Positions 1-8,635 of a stretch of 64,000 bases of DNA are shown here, piece by piece. Positions within the stretch are counted from its first letter, which is position 1. Each line of letters opens with the position of its first letter. Made by a program: the position numbers and the translations under genes. The notes beneath the pieces were generated by a model, which did not search any database, had not been told where the DNA came from, and worked only from the letters and a program-made list of their open reading frames with translations. Location: contig NZ_CP059732.1 of the NCBI RefSeq assembly GCF_014117325.1, positions 7,949,501 through 8,013,500 on the forward strand, given 5' to 3'. The DNA comes from Spirosoma foliorum (GTDB taxonomy: Bacteria; Bacteroidota; Bacteroidia; Cytophagales; Spirosomataceae).

Positions 1-1758
1 AATAGTCGAGTTGAAATAGGTTTGCGCCAGCGAAGGAGCGCGGAAACCCGTACTTACCGTACCCCGCAGCATAAACGCCGGACTTATTTTCAGACGACTC
101 GATAGTTTACCATTCAGGGTACTTCCAAAATCGCTATAGTTCTCATAGCGGGCAGCTGCCCCAATCATAAAGGCTTTAGTCAGGTCAGCCTCCGTGTCGA
201 TATAAACCCCCAAATTAGTACGACTTTTATTCAGCGAATTACTTGGCTGAAAGCCAGGAAACCCCTGTGAACCAGCTGCTTTTGTAATATCATACGCTTT
301 ATAGGAAGCTTCTTCACCTGCGAAAATCTTATAATTCTCATACCGGAACTCTGAGCCAAAGGCGATGTTCAGGCCTTGTAAGGTGTTTTTGTAGAATCGG
401 GTGAAATGCAGACCCGTTACGTTTTGCTGCAACTGAAAACCGCCAGCATTGAACTCGCGGGGAGATGAAGCTCCCATTGATGTATTCAGCGTGTTCTTAA
501 CACCATAATCGAAACGGTTTGAACCAAAGATATTGCCCAAATCCACATTCCAGCCGCGCAGGTTTGTACGTACACCAGCGGCAAAGGTTCCATCAAGAAT
601 TTTGCTGGTGATAATCGGGTCAAACCCATCGGGATAAATAGAAGGAATGTTCCGTGGACTATCAGCCGTGCGTGTCCAGGCATAGGCATCGCCCTGGCGG
701 CTATTGATACCACCAAAGGCGTAAAGCGTTGTGTTTGCTGTGACTGGAAGCTGAGCATTTACATAGAGTGACGAGTTCGTAATCTTTGAATCGCCATATT
801 GCCGACGTTGTAACGTTGAGTCGATTCCAGGCGTATTAGCCCGGTTTGTATGCTGACGTTGGTTGAAATCGCCTGTCAGATTGAGGAACCCATTTTTGCC
901 CAGACGGAATCCGTAGTTGGCGTTTACGTTGAGATTGCCACCATCAAATTTCTGATTGTCGAAGCGATACTTGGCCTGATAGGCGCCATAGTTGACGTTG
1001 GCTGTTAACTGATTGGTGCTGGTTTTCAGGACAATGTTAATAACCCCGGCAATAGCATCAGAACCATACTGAGCGGCTGCACCATCCCGAAGAATTTCAA
1101 TGCGTTCGATAGCAGCCGCCGGAATTGTATTCAAGTCAGTTCCCGTATTGCCTCGACCTCTTGTACCAAACAAGGTAACTAACGATGATTGGTGCTGGCG
1201 CTTACCGTTAATCAGAACTAAGGTTTGGTCAGGACCAAGACCTCGAAGAGAAGCAGGGTCCACGTGGTCAGCGCCGTCGGAGCCAGTTTGCCGATTGGAG
1301 TTGAACGATGGCGCTACAAACTGAAGTAACTGATTAACATCCAATTGGCCCGTTTTTGAGGTTACCTGCCGCACATCAATGATATCAATTGGTGCAGGCG
1401 AATCGGTAACCGAACGATTCAGATTACGTGAGCCGACTACAACCACTTCACTAAGGCTGGTTTGGGCAGGCTTCAGGGCCACATTCAGGGGTGCATTGCC
1501 ATTTGCCTCTACCTTGATGGGTTGCTCGGCAGTTTCAAAACCTAACGAACTGAATCGTAACGTGTACTGACCTGGTGTCAGTTTCAGGGAAAAATCACCT
1601 TCACCATTGGTTGTGGCGCCAAGTTGCTGGCCAACAACCAGTACGGTTACACCAGGTAAGGGAGTATTATTCGATGCGTCGGTGATGCGGCCACGCAGAT
1701 TTTGTGCAAATGCTGTTGTCGATAACAGACAACAAATAACTGCTATTCGTGTAATCAT
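1..1758 (-). CDS. TonB-dependent receptor, 3' end cut by window edge
   Basis: Outer-membrane active transporter of the SusC/TonB-receptor superfamily; the substrate cannot be told. Translating the minus strand from the ATG at 1758 gives 586 codons with no stop to the window edge. A signal peptide (MITRIAVICCLLSTTAFAQ) is followed by a carboxypeptidase-regulatory-like beta-sandwich (about residues 20-100, with the typical 'TPLPGVTVLV' segment), then a plug domain (about 105-235, 'LINGKRQHQS', 'IERIEILRDGAAAQYGSDA', 'GVINIVLK') and barrel strands. The visible end, 'RAPSLAQTYFNST', is the usual receptor motif about two thirds into the barrel, so some 200-350 residues are probably missing to the left. 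It diverges from the Rieske/FAD reductase at 2059. No SusD partner or FecIR-type sigma/anti-sigma pair is visible. The family call is secure. Confidence 0.93.
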   Translation of the reverse strand, partial: MITRIAVICCLLSTTAFAQNLRGRITDASNNTPLPGVTVLVVGQQLGATTNGEGDFSLKLTPGQYTLRFSSLGFETAEQPIKVEANGNAPLNVALKPAQTSLSEVVVVGSRNLNRSVTDSPAPIDIIDVRQVTSKTGQLDVNQLLQFVAPSFNSNRQTGSDGADHVDPASLRGLGPDQTLVLINGKRQHQSSLVTLFGTRGRGNTGTDLNTIPAAAIERIEILRDGAAAQYGSDAIAGVINIVLKTSTNQLTANVNYGAYQAKYRFDNQKFDGGNLNVNANYGFRLGKNGFLNLTGDFNQRQHTNRANTPGIDSTLQRRQYGDSKITNSSLYVNAQLPVTANTTLYAFGGINSRQGDAYAWTRTADSPRNIPSIYPDGFDPIITSKILDGTFAAGVRTNLRGWNVDLGNIFGSNRFDYGVKNTLNTSMGASSPREFNAGGFQLQQNVTGLHFTRFYKNTLQGLNIAFGSEFRYENYKIFAGEEASYKAYDITKAAGSQGFPGFQPSNSLNKSRTNLGVYIDTEADLTKAFMIGAAARYENYSDFGSTLNGKLSSRLKISPAFMLRGTVSTGFRAPSLAQTYFNSTI

Positions 1759-2058
1759 TTATCAATAAACTATAGGGACAAAAATTAGAAAAATACAAAA
1801 TTACGGCCTATTCTCAGATAATAGATTAAAAGCAATGCAAATTGTCGGTAAATAATATTTTTTTGTGGACAAATAAGTATTCAGCTAGTTGACTTACGCT
1901 CAGCTTGACAAGTCTTAAATGATCGATTTAGGGAGAATTCGGCGAAACGAATTCAGAGCAGGCATATCAACAGCACAGATAACCATTGGCCAACTTGGTA
2001 AGCAGATCATAAATCAATTTAGTCAGCTTCATAGTTGTATAGCCAAACTCAACCACTT
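1759..2058. other. Divergent intergenic region
   Basis: About 300 nt between the divergent receptor and the Rieske/FAD reductase. It is A/T-rich. A minus-strand TAATTTTG at 1796-1803 fits the Bacteroidota -7 consensus TAnnTTTG and could serve the receptor, but no TTG lies at the right distance. I see no RNA gene or long repeat here. Confidence 0.4.
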
Positions 2059-3639
2059 ATGATCGCTGACTACACCGAAGCCCCTGTTTGCCATGTTGAT
2101 GACATGGTTGATGGCGAATTAAAAGAAGTTCGCGTGGGCGATACCGACGTATTGCTCGCCCGTGCCGATAGCCAATACTATGCGCTCTATCCGAAATGTA
2201 CTCATTATCAAGGACCGCTGGCAAAAGGCCTACTCAATGGGCATCGACTTGTTTGTCCCTGGCATAATGCCTGCTTCGATATTAGAGATGGCCATCGGCT
2301 GGAAGCGCCAGCTTTAAATGGCTTACCGACACACGAGGTGCGTATTGAAAACGATCAGGTGTTCGTGCGATTGACTACAAATAAGGAAAGTCTGGAAAAT
2401 CCAATGGCTGCACTAGACGATGCTGCTTCTGAAACATACGTCATCGTTGGGGGTGGGGGAGCTGGTGCTTTTGCTGCCGAAGGCATGCGTGAGGGTGGTT
2501 TTACGGGTAAAATCATCATGATGACCGAAAGCAGCGAAGCGCCTTATGATCGCCCAAATTGTTCTAAAGATTACCTGCAAGGCAAAGCCCCTGACGAGTG
2601 GATGCCGTTGCGCCCGGATGAGTTTTATAAAGACTACGGCATCGAAATCCGTACCAATCAGCAGGTAACATTACTTGACCCAACTAAAAAACAGATTGAG
2701 CTGGCTTCTGGTGAAACGATTTCGTATGATAAAGCACTAATTTGTTCAGGAGGTAAACCGAATGTACTGCCTGGTCTGAATACTAATCTCAAAGGAGTTT
2801 ATTCGCTTCGGAGTTTGCACGATAGCCAAACCTTGCGGGATTTAGGAAAACAAGGTAAACGAGTGGTTATTGTTGGCAGTTCGTTTATTGGCTTAGAAGG
2901 GGCGATGAGCCTTCGTAAACTTGGGAGTGAGATAGATGTGGTCGGTACGGAAAAAACACCTTTTGAGAAAATTCTCGGCGAAAAAATTGGTCATGTTATT
3001 CAGGGATGGCACGAGAAAGAAGGAATCCGGTTTCACCTCGGTCGGAAAGTTGATCATATAGAGGGTGAGGGAACTGTGACTGCGGTAATTCTCGACAATG
3101 GAGAGCGAATTCCTGCCGATTTTGTATTACTTGGTTTAGGTGTTAAACCCCGTACCGATTTTTTGAAGGGCATTGCGCTTGAGAAAGATGGGGGTGTTAA
3201 AACAGATAACTACCTGACTATATCAGATGGGCTATATGCCGCTGGCGACATTGCCCATTATCCTGTAGCGGACGGTTTTCAACGAATTGAACATTGGAAA
3301 GTGGCTGGTCAGCAAGGACATACAGCTGGTTTAACGATGGCAGGTAAGGACGAGCCGTATACGGCCATTCCGTTTTTCTGGAGCAATCAGCAAGGCAAAC
3401 GCATCAACTATGTTGGACACATCACCCAAATTGATGACATTATTTACGAGGGCGACCTAGAAAAAGACGATTCATTCTTAGCCCTCTACGTTCAGGATGG
3501 CCAGGTCAAAGCAGCAGCTGGTCTTAAACGAGATCAGGATATTATTGCAATCCGGGAGTTGATGCACGAAGGCCGCATGCCAGCGGTAGAAACGATTAGA
3601 AATGGGTTAAAATGGGTTGAGGAGTTGAAAAAAGCCTGA
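2059..3639 (+). CDS. Rieske [2Fe-2S] / FAD-NAD(P)H oxidoreductase fusion (AIFM3-like)
   Basis: Single-chain reductase that would pass electrons between NAD(P)H, FAD and a Rieske cluster; its physiological partner is unknown. The N-terminal ~100 residues are a Rieske domain with the two ligand pairs C-T-H and C-P-W-H ('PKCTHYQGP', 'LVCPWHNACFD'). A pyridine-nucleotide-disulphide-oxidoreductase fold follows: the FAD Rossmann motif 'VIVGGGGAGAFAAEG' near residue 125, the NAD motif 'VVIVGSSFIGLEGA' near 270, and the FAD-closing 'GLYAAGDIAHYP' near 395, then a reductase C-terminal domain. The layout matches animal AIFM3 and its bacterial homologues. The reading frame extends to a TTG at 2035, but I prefer the ATG at 2059 because the extra eight residues lie outside the Rieske fold. 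It is a cytoplasmic protein and appears monocistronic or co-transcribed with the exonuclease 55 nt downstream. Confidence 0.9.
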   Translation: MIADYTEAPVCHVDDMVDGELKEVRVGDTDVLLARADSQYYALYPKCTHYQGPLAKGLLNGHRLVCPWHNACFDIRDGHRLEAPALNGLPTHEVRIENDQVFVRLTTNKESLENPMAALDDAASETYVIVGGGGAGAFAAEGMREGGFTGKIIMMTESSEAPYDRPNCSKDYLQGKAPDEWMPLRPDEFYKDYGIEIRTNQQVTLLDPTKKQIELASGETISYDKALICSGGKPNVLPGLNTNLKGVYSLRSLHDSQTLRDLGKQGKRVVIVGSSFIGLEGAMSLRKLGSEIDVVGTEKTPFEKILGEKIGHVIQGWHEKEGIRFHLGRKVDHIEGEGTVTAVILDNGERIPADFVLLGLGVKPRTDFLKGIALEKDGGVKTDNYLTISDGLYAAGDIAHYPVADGFQRIEHWKVAGQQGHTAGLTMAGKDEPYTAIPFFWSNQQGKRINYVGHITQIDDIIYEGDLEKDDSFLALYVQDGQVKAAAGLKRDQDIIAIRELMHEGRMPAVETIRNGLKWVEELKKA

Positions 3640-3656
3640 TTCCACCGAAACGTGTT

Positions 3657-3664
3657 TACCTTTG
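3657..3664 (+). promoter_or_regulatory. Putative Bacteroidota -7 element before the exonuclease
   Basis: TACCTTTG matches TAnnTTTG, 30 nt before the exonuclease ATG. No TTTG or TTG lies about 19 nt upstream, so the match is partial. Confidence 0.4.
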
Positions 3665-3694
3665 TAACCTGACCGTGCGAAATCCGGTTTGGTT

Positions 3695-4516
3695 ATGACG
3701 CATCAACTTATACTTAGAAAGCCGCTCGCGTTTTTCGATCTCGAAACAACGGGCGTTAACATTGCCAAAGATCGCATCATTGACATCTGCGTGATCAAAG
3801 CGCTTCCGGGTGGTGAAGTCGTCAGTAAAACTCAGCGTGTTCATCCCGGTATGCCCATACCGTTGGAATCGAGTTTGATTCATGGCATCTACGACGACGA
3901 TGTAAAAGATGCGCCCCCGTTTAAATCGGTTGCCCGAACGCTGGCCCAGTTTCTGGATGGCTGCGACCTGGCCGGTTTCAACTGCAATCGCTTCGATGTG
4001 CCTTTATTGGTTGAGGAATTTCTGCGCGCCAATGTTGATTTTGATATGAAAAATCGGCGTCTGGTCGATGCACAGCGCATTTTTCATCTGATGGAACCCC
4101 GAAATCTATCGGCAGCCTACAGATTCTACTGTAACAAAGAATTAATTGGTGCTCATGGTGCCGAGGCAGACACTATTGCTACGCTTGAAGTGCTCGATGC
4201 TCAGGTACAACGCTATATGGGTATGGTTGCCAAAGCTGATAATGGACAGGATGTTATCTTCGAGAACGACGTCGATATGCTCCATAGCCTCACGGCAAAC
4301 ACAAATGTTGACCTTGCCGGACGAATAATTCTCAACGACAAAGGCGAAGAAGTATTTAATTTCGGGAAACATAAAGGTTTCCCGGTGTTGGAGGTACTCA
4401 AAAAAGAGCCATCATTCTACGATTGGATATTGAAAGGCGAATTTCCGCTCGATACTAAACGTCGGCTGACTGAAATACGACTTCGGATGTTCAGTAATGG
4501 CCTTGGAAAGAAGTAA
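3695..4516 (+). CDS. 3'-5' exonuclease, DnaQ/ExoX-like (DEDDh)
   Basis: Nuclease that would remove nucleotides from DNA 3' ends. Exo I is 'AFFDLETTG', which supplies the Asp and Glu metal ligands; Exo II is 'LAGFNCNRFDVPLL'; Exo III is 'GAHGAEADT', with the DEDDh His and the last Asp. The catalytic domain covers residues ~8-180. The C-terminal ~60 residues ('FNFGKHKGFPVLEV' to 'YDWILKGEFP') resemble the small GKYKG-type domain found at the C-terminus of ExoX-like nucleases. A TTG six bases upstream is in frame, but the ATG at 3695 is the more ordinary start. It lies just upstream of nuoK, which has its own promoter, so the two need not be co-expressed. It is probably a repair or mutation-avoidance nuclease rather than a polymerase III subunit, since no polymerase domain or partner is visible. 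Confidence 0.88.
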   Translation: MTHQLILRKPLAFFDLETTGVNIAKDRIIDICVIKALPGGEVVSKTQRVHPGMPIPLESSLIHGIYDDDVKDAPPFKSVARTLAQFLDGCDLAGFNCNRFDVPLLVEEFLRANVDFDMKNRRLVDAQRIFHLMEPRNLSAAYRFYCNKELIGAHGAEADTIATLEVLDAQVQRYMGMVAKADNGQDVIFENDVDMLHSLTANTNVDLAGRIILNDKGEEVFNFGKHKGFPVLEVLKKEPSFYDWILKGEFPLDTKRRLTEIRLRMFSNGLGKK

Positions 4517-4551
4517 AAGTGTAAATCTCACACTTACCTTGCCCTTCCAGA

Positions 4552-4582
4552 TTTGAGCAAGCCCGAATAATCTTTACATTTG
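4552..4582 (+). promoter_or_regulatory. Promoter of nuoKLMN
   Basis: TTTG (4552-4555), 19 nt, then TACATTTG (4575-4582). This is an excellent fit to the Bacteroidota sigma-ABfr promoter, 26 nt before the nuoK ATG. Confidence 0.72.
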
Positions 4583-4608
4583 CGACACTTTCTATTAACC
4601 GGCAAGCC

Positions 4609-4953
4609 ATGCAACCCACGCAGGACGTCCTCATTCCGGAAGTCATTCAGCAGATACCGCTCACCTATTATCTGATTCTCAGCACCGCGCTGTTTGTTAT
4701 TGGAATCATTGGTGTATTGACCCGGCGTAATGCCATTATCATTTTCATGTCCATTGAGCTAATGCTCAATGCTGTCAACCTGCTACTTATCGCTTTTTCG
4801 TCGTATCGATCAGATTCGTCGGGGCAGGTATTCGTCTTTTTCATTATGGCCGTTGCTGCCGCTGAGGTATCAGTTGGTCTGGCTATTATTGTCATGATTT
4901 ACCGCAATACCCGCTCCATCGACGTAGGATTGCTTAACAAATTGAAATGGTGA
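4609..4953 (+). CDS. nuoK: NADH-quinone oxidoreductase subunit K
   Basis: Small membrane subunit of respiratory complex I, homologous to mitochondrial ND4L, in the proton-pumping arm of the inner membrane. At 114 residues it has three transmembrane helices ('YYLILSTALFVIGIIGVL', 'IIIFMSIELMLNAVNLLLIA', 'VFFIMAVAAAEVSVGLAI'). The conserved glutamates of helix 2 (in 'SIELMLNAVNL') and helix 3 ('AAAEVSVGLAI') are present. It is the first gene of nuoKLMN. Its own promoter and a nuclease, rather than nuoJ, lie upstream, so the complex I genes are split in this genome. Confidence 0.97.
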   Translation: MQPTQDVLIPEVIQQIPLTYYLILSTALFVIGIIGVLTRRNAIIIFMSIELMLNAVNLLLIAFSSYRSDSSGQVFVFFIMAVAAAEVSVGLAIIVMIYRNTRSIDVGLLNKLKW

Positions 4954-5063
4954 AATCAGTTTTATGTTTCAAGTTCCACGTTCTCTGCTAGATGACTCAG
5001 ATTTACGTGATCATTCTTATTTGAACCTGAAACTTTAAACCTGAAACCTGAAACTTAGACCTC

Positions 5064-6974
5064 ATGAAAGTAGAATTACTCTGCGCTCTTATTCCGCTCT
5101 TTCCGCTGATAGGCTTTTTGATTAATGGCCTCGGTTTTCGTCGGGTACCAACGGGCCTGGTTGGGGCAATAGCCACCATAGCAGTTCTGGCCTCTTTTGT
5201 TCTGTCAATTTCGCTGTTCAGTTCTTTTTCGGGAGATTCTCAGCCTATCGTCGCTGTACTCTTCGACTGGATTAGCGTTGGCGATCTGCACATCAATTTC
5301 TCGTTTCAAATTGACCAGTTGTCGCTTTTGATGTTGCTGGTGGTAACGGGCGTTGGTTCGTTGATTCACCTCTACAGTATTGGTTATATGCACCACGATG
5401 AAGGATTTGGTAAGTTCATGGCCTTCCTGAACTTGTTTATTTTCTTCATGCTCCTGCTGGTGATGGGTTCTAATTACGTCATCATGTTTATTGGTTGGGA
5501 AGGCGTGGGACTATGTTCGTACCTGCTTATTGGGTTCTGGAATAAGAATACGAACTACAACAATGCTGCTCGCAAGGCCTTCGTCATGAACCGTATTGGT
5601 GACCTGGGCTTTCTGTTAGGCATATTCATGCTTATTAACACCTTCGGTACGGTTGAGTATTTAGACATCTTCAAACAAGCTACAAGTCTGGAGATAGGCG
5701 ATAAAACGGTACTGGCCATTACGCTGCTTTTGTTTATCGGTGCCATGGGTAAATCGGCACAGGTTCCATTATACACCTGGTTGCCCGATGCTATGGCGGG
5801 GCCAACGCCGGTTTCGGCGCTGATTCACGCAGCGACGATGGTGACCGCTGGTATTTACATGGTCGTTCGCTCGAATGTCTTGTATACCCTATCGCCACTA
5901 ACGCTTGAAATTGTTGGTGGAATTGCCATTGTTACCGCGCTTCTAGCTGCTTCGATCGGCCTTTTGCAGAACGACATCAAAAAAGTACTGGCTTACTCAA
6001 CTGTTTCGCAGCTGGGTTATATGTTCCTCGGTTTAAGCGCAACGGCTTACACAGCGGGTATGTTTCACGTTATTACCCACGCGTTCTTCAAAGCATTGTT
6101 GTTCCTTGGAGCAGGTAGCGTGATTCACGCTATGTCTGATGAGCAGGATATTCGCAAAATGGGTGGCTTGCGGAAAGCATTGCCCATTACGTTTATCACC
6201 TTCTTAATTGGTACCTGGGCTATTTCAGGTTTACCTCCGTTTGCTGGTTTCTTTTCGAAAGATGAAATCCTGGCTCACGTTTTTGAACATAACAAAGTGC
6301 TTTGGGCACTGGGCGTTGTAGGTTCTGGCCTGACGTCGTTCTATATGTTCCGCTTGTTGTTCCTAACGTTCTTTGGCGAGTTTCGGGGAACTGAAGAGCA
6401 AAAGCATCACCTGCATGAGTCACCGATTACGATGACTGCGCCATTGATTGTTCTGGCGATACTATCGGCAGTAGGTGGAGCACTTAACCTACCCGGCGGA
6501 GGTTGGTTGGGACACTTTATGGAACCCTTGTTCGAAGGTTCGAAGCAAGTTAATCCCGAAGCTTTTGCTGAATCGACGATTGAGCATAGTACAGAATATG
6601 TATTGATGGCGGTTTCGGCAGGCGTTGCCTTTGTCGCCCTGATTATTGCTTACGTTATGTACATCAGCCGGGGTGCTGTTCCTGCCCCTGAAACAGATGA
6701 ACGTTCATTCGCAGAGCGGGTCATTTACAACAAATATTATGTCGATGAGCTATACGAAACGATCATCGTTCGCCCAATTCGTGGATTGGGGGATGCCTTG
6801 TATAGCTTTGGTGAAGGTCTTATCGACGGTATCGTGAATGGTGTGGCCTGGTTAGTACAGAAAAGCGCAGCGCAGTTACGATTGCTGCAAAGTGGTTCGA
6901 TCGGTTTCTATGTCCTGGCAATGGTTGTTAGTATCGTTCTCATTTTTGCCCTACGATTCTTTATTCGGTTATAA
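5064..6974 (+). CDS. nuoL: NADH-quinone oxidoreductase subunit L
   Basis: Largest antiporter-like subunit of complex I (ND5 homologue), at the distal end of the membrane arm; pumps protons. 636 residues is a normal length. Family hallmarks are 'MFIGWEGVGLCSYLLIGFW' with its essential Glu, 'YTWLPDAMAGPTPVSALIHA' with the broken-helix region, and 'KVLAYSTVSQLGYM' with the key Lys and following residues. After the antiporter core, the C-terminal ~120 residues form the lateral amphipathic helix and final membrane helix ('FYVLAMVVSIVLIFALRF'). It is 110 nt after nuoK. That gap holds a weak inverted repeat of words like 'cctgaaac', so transcription probably runs through. Confidence 0.97.
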   Translation: MKVELLCALIPLFPLIGFLINGLGFRRVPTGLVGAIATIAVLASFVLSISLFSSFSGDSQPIVAVLFDWISVGDLHINFSFQIDQLSLLMLLVVTGVGSLIHLYSIGYMHHDEGFGKFMAFLNLFIFFMLLLVMGSNYVIMFIGWEGVGLCSYLLIGFWNKNTNYNNAARKAFVMNRIGDLGFLLGIFMLINTFGTVEYLDIFKQATSLEIGDKTVLAITLLLFIGAMGKSAQVPLYTWLPDAMAGPTPVSALIHAATMVTAGIYMVVRSNVLYTLSPLTLEIVGGIAIVTALLAASIGLLQNDIKKVLAYSTVSQLGYMFLGLSATAYTAGMFHVITHAFFKALLFLGAGSVIHAMSDEQDIRKMGGLRKALPITFITFLIGTWAISGLPPFAGFFSKDEILAHVFEHNKVLWALGVVGSGLTSFYMFRLLFLTFFGEFRGTEEQKHHLHESPITMTAPLIVLAILSAVGGALNLPGGGWLGHFMEPLFEGSKQVNPEAFAESTIEHSTEYVLMAVSAGVAFVALIIAYVMYISRGAVPAPETDERSFAERVIYNKYYVDELYETIIVRPIRGLGDALYSFGEGLIDGIVNGVAWLVQKSAAQLRLLQSGSIGFYVLAMVVSIVLIFALRFFIRL

Positions 6975-6977
6975 GAT

Positions 6978-7047
6978 AGTTTTTGGTTTTCGGTTTTTGG
7001 TTTGTCAACTGGCAAAATCGAAAACCGGAAACTGAGAACCGAAAACT
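6978..7047. repeat. Imperfect palindromic spacer between nuoL and nuoM
   Basis: Left arm of G/T-rich words (gttttcggttttt, 6978-7004) faces a right arm of complementary words (gaaaaccggaaact..., 7013-7047). The reading frame of nuoM runs open through the right arm, which makes a false N-terminal extension. See the finding on unique palindromic spacers. Confidence 0.6.
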
Positions 7048-7052
7048 TGTTC

Positions 7053-8534
7053 ATGATGCTTACATTATTTCTGATTTTTTATCCTGTCGTAGCAGCTTCG
7101 CTAATCCTGATGATTCGGGGAGAACGGGTAAAGCAGGCGGCTTTGATAGCTGCACTTGTCGAGCTGGCATTTGCGGGTTACGCCTTCATTGGATTTAAAC
7201 CTGATGCAAGTTCGCAATTCGGATTCGACTACGCCTGGATTGGCTCCTTAGGTATTCGATTCAGTGCGGGCATTGATGGAATCAGTGTGTTGCTGGTATT
7301 GCTAACGGGATTGCTAGTTCCGTTCATTATACTGTCTACCTTCGATCGGAGTTACCCTCGTCCTGCTTTGTTTTATGCGCTGATGCTGTATATGCAGGCG
7401 GCCTTAATTGGAGTTTTTACCGCTCGTGATGGCTTTCTGTTCTATTTCTTCTTTGAGGCCGCGCTGATTCCTATTTACTTCCTGGCCGCTATGTGGGGAG
7501 GTGCCAATCGGATTCCAGTTACCTTCAAGTTCTTTGTTTACACCATTTTTGGTAGCCTTTTCATGCTGCTTGCTTTGGTATATTTGTATTATCAGACACC
7601 TGCAACAGCCGTATCGGCACACTCGGCCGCTATTGTTGATTTCTATAAGCTTAACCTGACGCCCGAAGCCGAAACCTGGATTTTCTGGGCATTCTTTATC
7701 GCCTTCGCTATTAAGATGCCGGTGTTCCCATTCCACACCTGGCAACCCGATACCTACGTTGAATCGCCAACGCCCGCTACGATGTTATTGGCTGGTATTA
7801 TGCTCAAGATGGGCGTTTATGGCCTGATTCGGTTTATTCTTCCTATCGTGCCACTTGGGGTTGAAACCTGGGGGAAAACAGCCGTTATTTTATCGGTCAT
7901 TGGTATTATTTACGGGTCTATTATTGCCATTCGCCAGCGCGATATGAAACGATTGATCGCTTATTCATCGTTTTCGCACGTTGGCTTGATGGCTGCTGGC
8001 GTATTCTCGCAAACCGAAACGGGTATGCAGGGAGCCTTGGTACAAATGTTGGCGCATGGTATCAATGTTGTAGGAATGTTCTTTGTTGCCGACATAATTT
8101 TCTCGCGTACGAAAACCAACCAACTTGATCAACTGGGCGGTATTACACAAACCACCCCTAAACTAACAGTCTTCTTCCTAATCATGCTATTAGGAAGCGT
8201 AGCACTGCCATTGACAAACGGATTCATTGGTGAGTTTCTGTTATTACATGGTGTCTTCACCTACAACAATTACCTGGGTTTAGCGGCTGGCTTTACGATT
8301 ATCTTCGGCGCAGTTTATATGCTCCGCATGTTCCAAAAGAGCATGTTTGGCCAGACTTCATCGCGCACAGAGTCATTTGCTGATCTGACCAGTTCTGAAA
8401 GTTGGGTATTTATTCCGCTAGTCGTGCTTGTCTTCTGGATAGGTATCTACCCGCATTCATTTTTGAAAGTAACCGAACCCGCTGTCGCCAATATGATGAA
8501 GTATATCGGCACAACAGCTGTATCCTTGAAATGA
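7053..8534 (+). CDS. nuoM: NADH-quinone oxidoreductase subunit M
   Basis: Antiporter-like proton-pumping subunit of complex I (ND4 homologue) in the inner membrane. About 493 residues from the ATG at 7053; a second ATG follows directly at 7056. Hallmarks are 'FYFFFEAALIPIYFLAAMWGG' with the conserved Glu in helix 5, 'FPFHTWQPDTYVESPTPATM', and 'MKRLIAYSSFSHVGLM' with the central Lys/His. The frame opens at a TTG at 7002, but the added 17 residues are translated spacer repeat, so I chose the ATG just before 'LTLFLIFYPVVAA'. nuoL lies 78 nt upstream and nuoN about 100 nt downstream; both gaps hold palindromic spacers. Confidence 0.96.
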   Translation: MMLTLFLIFYPVVAASLILMIRGERVKQAALIAALVELAFAGYAFIGFKPDASSQFGFDYAWIGSLGIRFSAGIDGISVLLVLLTGLLVPFIILSTFDRSYPRPALFYALMLYMQAALIGVFTARDGFLFYFFFEAALIPIYFLAAMWGGANRIPVTFKFFVYTIFGSLFMLLALVYLYYQTPATAVSAHSAAIVDFYKLNLTPEAETWIFWAFFIAFAIKMPVFPFHTWQPDTYVESPTPATMLLAGIMLKMGVYGLIRFILPIVPLGVETWGKTAVILSVIGIIYGSIIAIRQRDMKRLIAYSSFSHVGLMAAGVFSQTETGMQGALVQMLAHGINVVGMFFVADIIFSRTKTNQLDQLGGITQTTPKLTVFFLIMLLGSVALPLTNGFIGEFLLLHGVFTYNNYLGLAAGFTIIFGAVYMLRMFQKSMFGQTSSRTESFADLTSSESWVFIPLVVLVFWIGIYPHSFLKVTEPAVANMMKYIGTTAVSLK

Positions 8535-8541
8535 GTTATTC

Positions 8542-8620
8542 AGTTCGTAGTTTGTAGTTCGTAGTTGACTGACACAGAAATAACAGGCGTCAGCCAACTA
8601 CGAACTACAAACTACGAACT
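8542..8620. repeat. Near-perfect 32-bp inverted repeat between nuoM and nuoN
   Basis: Arms 8542-8573 and 8589-8620 are complementary at 31 of 32 positions, with a 15-nt loop. Each arm is made of the words 'agttcgtag' and 'tttgtag'. It ends 16 nt before the nuoN start. There is no T-tract typical of a terminator, and both flanking genes need equal expression. Confidence 0.9.
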
Positions 8621-8635
8621 ACAAACTATAAACCT

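Noticed and set aside
7002..7052. TTG start for nuoM
   Set aside because: The added residues are spacer repeat; NuoM N-termini begin with a membrane helix as at 7053.
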